The notes beneath the pieces were generated by a model that made no database searches, had not been told where the DNA came from, and saw nothing but the letters and a program-made list of their open reading frames with translations. A stretch of DNA of 64,000 nt from Sphingomonas panacisoli (GTDB lineage Bacteria > Pseudomonadota > Alphaproteobacteria > Sphingomonadales > Sphingomonadaceae), in assembly GCF_007859635.1 (NCBI RefSeq), contig NZ_CP042306.1, forward strand, positions 3,236,001-3,300,000, read 5' to 3'. This document shows positions 37,417 to 43,801 of this stretch, piece by piece; position 1 is the first letter of the stretch; each line of letters opens with the position of its first letter. Both the position numbers and the translations under genes were made by a program.

Positions 37417-38025
37417 GTGACGTATCGCGCCCTTGCGCTGCTCCCCCTACCCGCGCTGATCGCCGCCGCGCCGGCGATGTCGCCAGACCTCGCCAAGGTC
37501 CAGGCGCATCTGTCCGCCGTCCAGTCGATGACCGCGACGTTCAGCCAGACCGATCGCAACGGCAAGACGCTCAACGGCACGTTGTCTTTGAAGCGTCCGG
37601 GCAAGGTTCGCTTTCAATATGAAAAGGGCGTGCCGATCCTGGTCGTGGCGGACGGCAATTCGCTCTGGTTCCTCGATTATTCGGTGAAACAGAAGCAGCG
37701 CTTGCCGATCAAGAATGGGCCGCTCGGCGTGTTGCTCGATCCGTCGAAGGACATCAGCGGTTTTGCCAAGATGATCCCGACCGCCGACCCATCGATCCTG
37801 TCGGTCGAGGTCTTCGACCGCAAGCATCCCGAATATGGGCGGATCAACCTGATCTTCGAAAAGAGCGCGGCGGCGCCCGCCGGGCTGATGCTGCGCGGCT
37901 GGGTCGCGCTCGATGCGCAGAACAATCGCACGACGATCCGTTTGTCGGGACAGCGCTTCAACGTCCCGATTTCAGACGGAACGTTCCGGTTCAACGACCC
38001 GTCGCCGAGCGGTCCGCGAAAATAA
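37417..38025 (+). CDS. LolA-like outer-membrane lipoprotein carrier
   Basis: A 202-residue periplasmic protein. The signal peptide (ALALLPLPALIAAAPA) is followed by the half-barrel typical of LolA: SMTATFSQTDRNGKTLNGTLSLKRPGKVRFQYEKG in outline, and DGNSLWFLDYSVKQ. It ferries lipoproteins from LolCDE to the outer membrane. The start is a GTG at 37417 with AGGAG 8 bases upstream. It follows ftsK by 69 bases on the same strand, a common alphaproteobacterial arrangement. Confidence 0.85.
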   Translation: MTYRALALLPLPALIAAAPAMSPDLAKVQAHLSAVQSMTATFSQTDRNGKTLNGTLSLKRPGKVRFQYEKGVPILVVADGNSLWFLDYSVKQKQRLPIKNGPLGVLLDPSKDISGFAKMIPTADPSILSVEVFDRKHPEYGRINLIFEKSAAAPAGLMLRGWVALDAQNNRTTIRLSGQRFNVPISDGTFRFNDPSPSGPRK

Positions 38026-38054
38026 CATTTTTGTTCATCTCGGCGACAGCTTTG

Positions 38055-38193
38055 GCCGACTAATACAGTTCTCGCGGATGTGGGGCGGTTCGGGATTTTC
38101 CCCCTGTTGCCTGAGTTGCTCCACTTCCCGCCTGCGTGACGAACGCTAGGTCGGCCCTCGCTCCATGCCCCCGGAGCGGGGGCCTTTCTCTTT
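38055..38193 (+). ncRNA. candidate structured small RNA ending in a terminator
   Basis: No frame of note occupies the roughly 140 bases after lolA. The stretch can fold into a long interrupted hairpin: GGGGC (near 38083) pairs with GCCCT, and GTTCG pairs with CGAAC. An inner GGGA/TCCC encloses a loop region containing CCTGAGTTGC. It ends in a strong intrinsic terminator at 38167-38193. This layout fits an independently transcribed sRNA. A 6S-like RNA is possible, but I cannot confirm the family. The 5' end is a guess. Confidence 0.35.
38167..38193 (+). terminator. Rho-independent terminator
   Basis: GCCCCCG at 38167-38173 pairs with CGGGGGC at 38177-38183 around a GAG loop, a 7-bp stem of pure G-C, followed by CTTTCTCTTT. 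It would end the lolA transcript, the candidate small RNA, or both. Confidence 0.8.
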
Positions 38194-38214
38194 GTGATCG
38201 CCTCTCGGCGATGA

Positions 38215-38296
38215 GCGGCACCGGCCCGCTCCCCCACCCGACCGCCCATAGAATATCTTGACTGGGCGGTCGGGTGGGGGAGCGGGCTGGTGCCGC
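38215..38296. repeat. 82-bp palindrome with 34-bp arms
   Basis: Arms 38215-38248 and 38263-38296 are inverted copies differing at one base (a G-U pair in RNA). The arms are C-rich on one side (CCCGCTCCCCCACCCGACC) and enclose a 14-base AT-rich loop. The stem is far longer than needed for termination. It may be a mobile palindromic repeat or a strong bidirectional terminator between the small-RNA region and xth. Confidence 0.85.
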
Positions 38297-38364
38297 ATCT
38301 GCGCGTGAGCGCAGCAAACTAGGGCGGGGTGACGAAACCAATTGGACCCCCTAAGTCCCCCTTC

Positions 38365-39147
38365 GTGAAGATCGTCTCCTGGAACATCAACTCGGTCCGT
38401 TTTCGCCTCGAGATCGTCGAGCGGTTCTTGCGCGAGGCTGCGCCCGACATATTGTGCCTCCAGGAAACCAAGGTGATCGACCAGGATTTCCCGCAGGAGG
38501 CGTTTCGGCGGCTCGGCTACAAGACGATCATCCTGCACGGCCAGAAAATGCACCACGGCGTCGCGATCCTGAGCCGCGTGCCGCTCGCCGAGGACGACCG
38601 GTTCGATTGGCAAGCCAATCGCGAGGCGCGGCACGTCGGCGTGAAGCTGGCGAACGGCGTGCGGCTGGAGAATGTCTACGTCCCCGCAGGCGGCGACGTT
38701 CCCGATCGCGAGGTGAACGCGAAGTTCGGCCAGAAGCTCGATTTCGTCGAACGGATGACGGCGTGGTCGGCGAGCCTCGACTGCCCGACGATCCTGGTCG
38801 GCGACTTCAACATCGCGCCGCTCGAAAGCGACGTGTGGAACCACAAGCAACTGCTCAACGTCGTCAGCCATACGCCGATCGAGGTGGATGCGCTCAACCG
38901 GCTAAAAGATTCCAATAGCTGGGTCGATCTCGGCCGGCATTTCTATCCGGCCCCGGCGCGGCTGCACACGTGGTGGAGCTATCGCTCGCCCGACTGGACG
39001 GTGAACGACCGCGGGCGCCGGCTCGACCACATGTGGGCGACCGCCGATGTCGCCGCTGCCGCTACGTCGCATACGGTGTTCGAGGCGTGCCGCAACTGGC
39101 TAAAGCCGTCCGACCATGTGCCGATCATGACCGAGTTCGACCTGTGA
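38365..39147 (+). CDS. xth: exodeoxyribonuclease III (AP endonuclease)
   Basis: This 260-residue enzyme nicks abasic sites 5' and degrades 3' ends. The EEP-fold motifs are KIVSWNINSVR at the N-terminus, LCLQETK (catalytic Glu), VGDFNIAP (Asp/Asn), LDHMWAT and SDHVPI (catalytic His). The start is placed at GTG 38365, where homologues begin (M-KIVSWN). A GTG at 38329 would add 12 residues. The stop overlaps the ribA GTG (GTGA). Base excision repair is well represented in this window (mutY, UDG, UdgX, xth). Confidence 0.94.
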   Translation: MKIVSWNINSVRFRLEIVERFLREAAPDILCLQETKVIDQDFPQEAFRRLGYKTIILHGQKMHHGVAILSRVPLAEDDRFDWQANREARHVGVKLANGVRLENVYVPAGGDVPDREVNAKFGQKLDFVERMTAWSASLDCPTILVGDFNIAPLESDVWNHKQLLNVVSHTPIEVDALNRLKDSNSWVDLGRHFYPAPARLHTWWSYRSPDWTVNDRGRRLDHMWATADVAAAATSHTVFEACRNWLKPSDHVPIMTEFDL

Positions 39148-40196
39148 GCGCGCGTGACGTCGCCCGCGCGATCGATTCGTTGCGGCGTGGTTGGCCGATC
39201 GCCATCCAAGGCAGCGGTGCGCCGGTCGGATTGCTGGCGATCGAGACTGCGGATGCCGGGCGGCTGGTGGCATTCGATCCGGGTGGCGACTCGCCCATCC
39301 TGTTGTCGGCAGGGCGCGCGGCAACGCTGAAGCTCGCCAACCAGATCGAGGCGGCGATCCCCGACTCGCCGGTGCTGGTCGAACGCACCTTCTGGATCGA
39401 TTTCGACTGTGCGGTGGCGCTGGCCGACCCGCAACTCGACATGGCGACGCCGATGAAGGGGCCGTTCCGCGCGATCCCGGTCCCCGACCCTGACGTCATG
39501 ACGGCGGCGCTTGTGCTGGCGCGAACTGCGGGCGTGCTGCCTGCCTTCTTCGTCGGTGCGGCGACCGAACCCGCGATCACCATCGTCGACATCGACGATT
39601 TCGAAGACCCGATCCACCTCGCCATCGCGGCGCGCGCCAAGCTGCCGGTCGAGGGATCCGAGCGATCCGAGATCGTCGCGTTCCGCTCGCCCGATTCGCC
39701 GGGCGAGCATGTCGCGCTGATCGTCGGCCAGCCCGACGGCAACCCGCCGCTGGTGCGCCTCCACAGCGAGTGCCTGACCGGCGACGTGCTCGGCAGCCTC
39801 AAATGCGACTGCGGGCCGCAGCTCCATGCCGCGATCCACGCGATGGAGGGGACCGGCTGGGGCATCCTGCTCTACCTGCGGCAGGAGGGGCGCGGGATCG
39901 GGCTGGTCAACAAGCTGCGCGCCTATGCGCTGCAGGATCAGGGGTTCGACACGGTCGACGCCAATACCCGGCTGGGCTTCGCGGTCGATGCGCGCGATTT
40001 CCGGGTGGCGGCGCGCATGCTCGACCTGCTCGGGCAGACCCGTATCCGGTTGCTGACCAACAATCCGGAGAAGGTCCGCGTGCTGCAGGCTACCGGGATC
40101 GACGTGGTCGAGCGCGTGCCGATCGCGTTGCCGCCCAACCGCTTCAACGAGAAGTACTTGGCTACCAAGCGCGATCGGACTGGGCATCAGCTCTGA
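39144..40196 (+). CDS. ribA: GTP cyclohydrolase II with degenerate N-terminal domain
   Basis: A 350-residue protein. The C-terminal 200 residues are GTP cyclohydrolase II, the first step of riboflavin synthesis. Zinc ligands C-x10-C-x-C are in SECLTGDVLGSLKCDCG, the catalytic stretch is LRQEGRGIGL, and TNNPEKV follows. The first 145 residues resemble a worn DHBP synthase (RibB) domain: they start like RibB (VARAIDSLRRGWPIAI) but lack its acidic DDEDRENEGD active-site loop. So RibB activity is unlikely here. GTG start overlaps the xth stop. Confidence 0.9.
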   Translation: MSARDVARAIDSLRRGWPIAIQGSGAPVGLLAIETADAGRLVAFDPGGDSPILLSAGRAATLKLANQIEAAIPDSPVLVERTFWIDFDCAVALADPQLDMATPMKGPFRAIPVPDPDVMTAALVLARTAGVLPAFFVGAATEPAITIVDIDDFEDPIHLAIAARAKLPVEGSERSEIVAFRSPDSPGEHVALIVGQPDGNPPLVRLHSECLTGDVLGSLKCDCGPQLHAAIHAMEGTGWGILLYLRQEGRGIGLVNKLRAYALQDQGFDTVDANTRLGFAVDARDFRVAARMLDLLGQTRIRLLTNNPEKVRVLQATGIDVVERVPIALPPNRFNEKYLATKRDRTGHQL

Positions 40197-40206
40197 GCCG
40201 GACCGG

Positions 40207-40323
40207 CTAAGTTGACACCAAGTTGACACTAGCGGCGTCGAAATTCCGATCGATCGCTCGGCCGGTTCGAAGACGGACAATATCAACGAGCGACTGCCGT
40301 AGTTTCAGAAGAAATCCTACATT
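40207..40323 (-). repeat. dispersed intergenic repeat, copy 2 (uninterrupted)
   Basis: Read on the minus strand, this 117-bp copy starts AATGTAGGATTTC-CTGA at 40323, has CTC-TTGATAT-GT in the middle, and ends with two GTGTCAAC units and CTTAG at 40207. It matches 16234-16445 at both ends and the middle block. It lies between the convergent ribA and HAD hydrolase genes. Its first bases include the HAD stop codon. It contains no coding frame of note. Confidence 0.7.
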
Positions 40324-41033
40324 TCCAGTAGTTTCTTCACCTCGGCAAAGTCGGCGGCGATGGCGTCGACGCTGACCGCACGGAGGCGGTCGGCATGATC
40401 CGGCGCGCAATGATTGCCCGCGCACAGCCCGATGACGAACCCGCCGGACGCCACCGCGCCGGTCGCGCCGACGATCGAATCCTCGACGATCGCGCAGTCG
40501 GCGATCGCGACGCCGAGCCGATCGGCGGCGTAGAGATAGAGGTCGGGCGCGGGTTTGCCGCGCGTCACATGCTCGCGGCCGCTATAGATGTGGTCGCCGA
40601 ACGCATCGGTCAGGCCGATATGATCGAGGTGACGGCGGATCCAGCGCGTCGAGCTCGACGATACGACCGCCCTGGGTAGATCGGCGGGCAGCGACCGGAC
40701 GAAATCGACCGCGCCGGCGACTGCGCCGATTCCTTCGGCCATTACCCGATCGTCCTCGGCGGCGCGCGCGGTGTGGAAGTCGTCGGGCAACGGGCGTCCG
40801 ATCCACGCCTCGACCTTCGCGATGAAATCGACGCCGGAATAGCCCATGAAATTGGCCATCGACTGTTCGGGCGTGGTCGGATGGCCGATCGAGGTCAGAT
40901 AGTCGGCGATCTGCTTGTTGCCGACATATTCGCTTTCGATCAGCACGCCGTCGAAGTCGAAGAGGATCGCCCCGAACTTGCAGGCGATCGATCCGGGGGA
41001 TCGATCGCTTCGGGGCGATCCCGCGAATCTCAT
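40317..41033 (-). CDS. HAD family hydrolase (beta-phosphoglucomutase-like)
   Basis: A 238-residue HAD phosphatase. The nucleophile motif is FDFDGVLIESE near residue 25, motif II is AVVSSSSTRW, and GKPAPDLYLYAADRLG plus VEDSIVGATGAVASG give motifs III and IV. The cap domain is of the small helical type seen in YniC or phosphoglycolate phosphatase relatives. The substrate is unknown. The ATG at 41033 overlaps the yggS stop (ATGA). Confidence 0.9.
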   Translation of the reverse strand: MRFAGSPRSDRSPGSIACKFGAILFDFDGVLIESEYVGNKQIADYLTSIGHPTTPEQSMANFMGYSGVDFIAKVEAWIGRPLPDDFHTARAAEDDRVMAEGIGAVAGAVDFVRSLPADLPRAVVSSSSTRWIRRHLDHIGLTDAFGDHIYSGREHVTRGKPAPDLYLYAADRLGVAIADCAIVEDSIVGATGAVASGGFVIGLCAGNHCAPDHADRLRAVSVDAIAADFAEVKKLLEM

Positions 41034-41692
41034 ACCCGCGCTCCGAACAGCGCCGAGCCGACCCGGACGTGCGTCGCGCCCAGCGTCACCGCGGTCGGAT
41101 AGTCGCTCGACATGCCCATGCTGAGCCCGGTGAGGCCATGATCGCGCGCGAGCTTTGCCAGCAACGCGAAATAGGGCGCGGGTTCGACGTCGGCGGGCGG
41201 GATCGCCATCAGCCCGGCGATCGGCAGATCGGCGGCGCGCACTTCGGCCAACAGCGCGGGCAGATCGGCGATCGCGCAGCCGCCCTTTTGCGCCTCGTCG
41301 CCGATATTGACCTGGACGAAGCAGTTGGGTCGCCGGCCCGATTCCATTGCCTTGGCAAGCGCGCTGACCAGCGAGGGGCGATCGAGCGAATGTATCTCGT
41401 CGAACAACGCGACGGCATCCGCCGCCTTGTTCGACTGTAGCTGGCCGATCAGCGCGAGGCGGATGTCGGGATGGCGCTCGCGCAGCGCGGGCCATTTTCC
41501 TTGAGCTTCCTGGACGCGGTTCTCGCCGAACACGCGCTGGCCGGCGGCGATCAGCGGCTCGATCGCGTCGGCGGGGTGCGTCTTGGAGACGGCGATCAGC
41601 TCGACCGCATCGGTGCGGCCGGCCAGTTTCTTCGCGTGCTCGATATCGGCAAGGACGCCGGCGAGCCGCGCGGTGGGGTCGTCGGTCGTCAT
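41030..41692 (-). CDS. YggS family PLP-binding protein
   Basis: A 220-residue TIM-barrel protein of the PLP homeostasis family. The PLP lysine is Lys37 in LIAVSKTHP; FGENRVQEAQGKW, LIGQLQSNK and LSMGMSSDYPTAVTLGATHVRVG follow (landmarks GENRVQE, MGMSSDYP, VRVG). It buffers and delivers PLP and affects amino acid and keto acid balance. Its start codon shares bases with the divergent ThiE-like gene. It is coupled to the HAD hydrolase. Confidence 0.93.
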   Translation of the reverse strand: MTTDDPTARLAGVLADIEHAKKLAGRTDAVELIAVSKTHPADAIEPLIAAGQRVFGENRVQEAQGKWPALRERHPDIRLALIGQLQSNKAADAVALFDEIHSLDRPSLVSALAKAMESGRRPNCFVQVNIGDEAQKGGCAIADLPALLAEVRAADLPIAGLMAIPPADVEPAPYFALLAKLARDHGLTGLSMGMSSDYPTAVTLGATHVRVGSALFGARV

Positions 41693-42236
41693 GGCCGGCG
41701 CTATAGGCAGGGACGTGTCGCGCCGCCACCCCCTTCCCCGCCTCTGGCTGATGACCGACGAGCGGTTGGGCGAGGGGTTGTGGGACGCACTGGCGCGGTT
41801 GCCGCGCGGCGGCGGCGTGGTGTTCCGGCATTATGCGACGCCGGCGGTCGAGCGGCGGCTTCTGTTTGCGCGCGTGGTCAGGATTGCGCGCGCCCATGGG
41901 CTCGTCGTGGTGCGGGCCGGGAATTGGTGTGGGGCAGGGGCGGATGGCGTGCACAACCGGCGCGGGCGCGGGGTGCGGACGGCGTCGGCGCATTCGTTGC
42001 TGGAGGCGAGGGCGGCCGTGACGCGCGGGGCTGACGCGGTGTTCGTGTCGCCGGTGTTCGCGACGCGGTCGCATCCGGGGGGTAGGGTACTGGGGGTGCG
42101 CGGGGCGGAGCGGATCGCGCGTCTGGTCGGGGTGCCGGTGATCGCGCTGGGCGGGATGGATGCCGAGCGGTTTTGGCGGCTCGATGGGTTCTATGGCTGG
42201 GCGGCGATCGATGCCTGGAGCGACGACGCCACGTGA
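41691..42236 (+). CDS. thiamine phosphate synthase-like protein (ThiE/TenI fold)
   Basis: A 181-residue protein with the TMP-synthase/TenI barrel. LWLMTDERLG opens the barrel, GVHNRRGRG sits where ThiE reads G-x-HLxQ, and VFVSPVFATRSHPG and VIALGGMDAERF are the later phosphate-binding loops. Thiamine synthesis itself is uncertain, because several ThiE residues are changed and the length is short; it may be a TenI-like relative. The ATG at 41691 and the yggS ATG overlap in a CATG; a GTG at 41715 is an alternative start. Confidence 0.75.
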   Translation: MAGAIGRDVSRRHPLPRLWLMTDERLGEGLWDALARLPRGGGVVFRHYATPAVERRLLFARVVRIARAHGLVVVRAGNWCGAGADGVHNRRGRGVRTASAHSLLEARAAVTRGADAVFVSPVFATRSHPGGRVLGVRGAERIARLVGVPVIALGGMDAERFWRLDGFYGWAAIDAWSDDAT

Positions 42237-42247
42237 CCCGCCCTAGC

Positions 42248-42280
42248 CGTGCTCCTGCGAAGGCAGGAGCCCAGGGTCGC
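42248..42280. repeat. single REP-like hairpin
   Basis: GCTCCTGC-GAAG-GCAGGAGC at 42251-42270 forms an 8-bp stem with a 4-base loop. The flanks CCGT before and CCCAGGGTCG after match the left unit at 16293-16326 apart from one loop base. It is in the convergent gap between the ThiE-like gene and the hypothetical outer-membrane protein. Confidence 0.75.
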
Positions 42281-42281
42281 G

Positions 42282-42410
42282 GGGCGATAAGCTTGTTATA
42301 TCCGACCCTTGATAGCCCGCCGCGGCAAAGCCGCGTCGTCGGTCCTCGCTGTACGAGGCCGGCCGGACTTTCTGCTTATCGCTATTTAGCTGCCGCTAAA
42401 TCGCGGCATA
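42282..42410. repeat. cluster of short hairpins, no gene
   Basis: An outer inverted pair GCGATAAGC (42284-42292) and GCTTATCGC (42374-42382) encloses two smaller hairpins. These are CGCGGC-AAA-GCCGCG at 42321-42335 and CCTCG-CTGTA-CGAGG at 42343-42357. A further hairpin TTTAGC-TGCC-GCTAAA lies at 42385-42400. The GGCCGG-CTTTC and TTAGC/GCTAA features recur at 55664-55725 downstream of rho. Confidence 0.6.
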
Positions 42411-42413
42411 AAG

Positions 42414-43112
42414 TCAGAACTTAAACGTCGTCCCGACATACACCGCCTGGCTGTCCACGCGGCGATCATCCGGCATCGGCGCCAGACGGTCGCGGTCGGG
42501 CGACTTGTAGCGCACGCCGGCGGTGACATCGATGTTGCGGCGGAGCGAATAGGCGCCACCGACGTCGATCATCTGCGGCGCGTCACCGATCAGACGCGTG
42601 TCGGTCGGCGGACGGTCGGTCACCGCCTTCAGCTTCGACGGCTTGGACAGGTTGAAGCCCGGATCCATCCGGCGGCCGCTCGGCGACGTGCCGAGGTCCA
42701 TCTTCGGGGCGTCGCCCGGTACGCTCAGCCGCTTGGCGGCGGTCGATGCGACCAGATTATACTTGATCGGCGCGAGACCAAGCCCGGGGGCCGTCGTATC
42801 GCTGCCCAGGTTGCGCAGCGTCACCACGCCGGTCTTCGGCGTCGCGATCTGCAGCGCGGTCACGACCGGACGGCGAACGCCCCGCGACTCGGCGGGGGCG
42901 AAGCGGAACGACGCGGTCCCGATCCCGCTGCGCGCGATCAGCGCGGCCAGCTTGGGGTCGGCGGATGCCGGCGTGAAGAAAATCTGCGCGGAGGGCGAAG
43001 CCTTGCCCACGCGGTTGGCCGAATCGGGGGTGCCGAACGCAGGCACGGCAAACGCGCCGGCGACGGCTAGCGCCCCGACCATCGTTCCCACGATTACCCG
43101 CTTTCCAATCAC
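42414..43112 (-). CDS. hypothetical exported protein with possible outer-membrane end
   Basis: A 232-residue protein with a signal peptide (MIGKRVIVGTMVGALAVAGAFAVPA). Two Gly/Ala/Pro-rich middle parts show no motif. The last 55 residues alternate as beta strands (DVGGAYSLRRNIDVTAGVRY and AVYVGTTFKF, ending in Phe), as in small outer-membrane barrels. That points to a surface or envelope location. I do not recognise the family. It is divergent from the DUF3576 gene over 202 bases. Confidence 0.7.
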   Translation of the reverse strand: MIGKRVIVGTMVGALAVAGAFAVPAFGTPDSANRVGKASPSAQIFFTPASADPKLAALIARSGIGTASFRFAPAESRGVRRPVVTALQIATPKTGVVTLRNLGSDTTAPGLGLAPIKYNLVASTAAKRLSVPGDAPKMDLGTSPSGRRMDPGFNLSKPSKLKAVTDRPPTDTRLIGDAPQMIDVGGAYSLRRNIDVTAGVRYKSPDRDRLAPMPDDRRVDSQAVYVGTTFKF

Positions 43113-43314
43113 GACGAATCCCTGCGACTCTTATACGGGACTCGCCCTAACACGGATCGTTCCATCGTCGCCACCGCGAAAGCGTGTTTTTCCGCCGAGT
43201 GTTGCACCATGTCCACAGGACGGCCACGATTGCCGGCCATTCTATGCGCGCTTGCGGCGTCGTCGCGAGTATCTATAGATGCCGTCCACCCTATCTGTGT
43301 CAGGAAAACGTTTG

Positions 43315-43752
43315 ATGACCCGTCTGCGCTACGCCGCGTATCTGGCCCTGCTGCTGCCGCTCGCTGCCTGTGGGGGCGGGAACAAGAACCGGATGAAGGC
43401 AGACATCGCCGCGTCGAAGGTCACCACGATCGGCGTCAACGCCTATCTGTGGCGCGCGACGCTCGACACGCTGAGCTTCATGCCGCTGCTCCAGACCGAT
43501 TCGAACGGCGGCGTCATCGTCACCGACTGGTACGTGAACCCTTCGGCGCCGACCGAGCGGATGAAGGTCACCGTCACGATCCTCGATCAGGACCTGCGCG
43601 CCGACGCCGTTCGCGTCGCGGCGCTGCGCCAGGTGAACCAGGGCGGCCAGTGGGTCGCGGCCCCGGTGCAGGCGGCGACCGTCCAGAAGCTCGAGGACAT
43701 CATCCTGACCCGCGCCCGCGATCTCCGTCGCGCCGCCGTCACGCCGCAATAA
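43315..43752 (+). CDS. DUF3576 family lipoprotein
   Basis: A 145-residue protein. A lipobox (LLLPLAAC, Cys19) follows a short signal. The domain reads IGVNAYLWRATLDTLSFMPLL, VIVTDWYVNPSAPTERMKVTV and ends with the ILTRARDLR helix, as in DUF3576. The ATG at 43315 has AGGAAA about 9 bases upstream. It lies 49 bases ahead of leuS on the same strand, an arrangement seen in other alphaproteobacteria. Function is unknown, probably envelope related. Confidence 0.88.
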   Translation: MTRLRYAAYLALLLPLAACGGGNKNRMKADIAASKVTTIGVNAYLWRATLDTLSFMPLLQTDSNGGVIVTDWYVNPSAPTERMKVTVTILDQDLRADAVRVAALRQVNQGGQWVAAPVQAATVQKLEDIILTRARDLRRAAVTPQ

Positions 43753-43801
43753 GAAACCAACCCCGGTGGGCGGGTGATGCCCGCCCAACAGGAAACAGAT
43801 C

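Noticed and set aside
38055-38193. Firm call of 6S RNA
   Set aside because: Only general fold and a CCTGAG loop resemble 6S; neighbours differ from the usual ssrS context and length is short.
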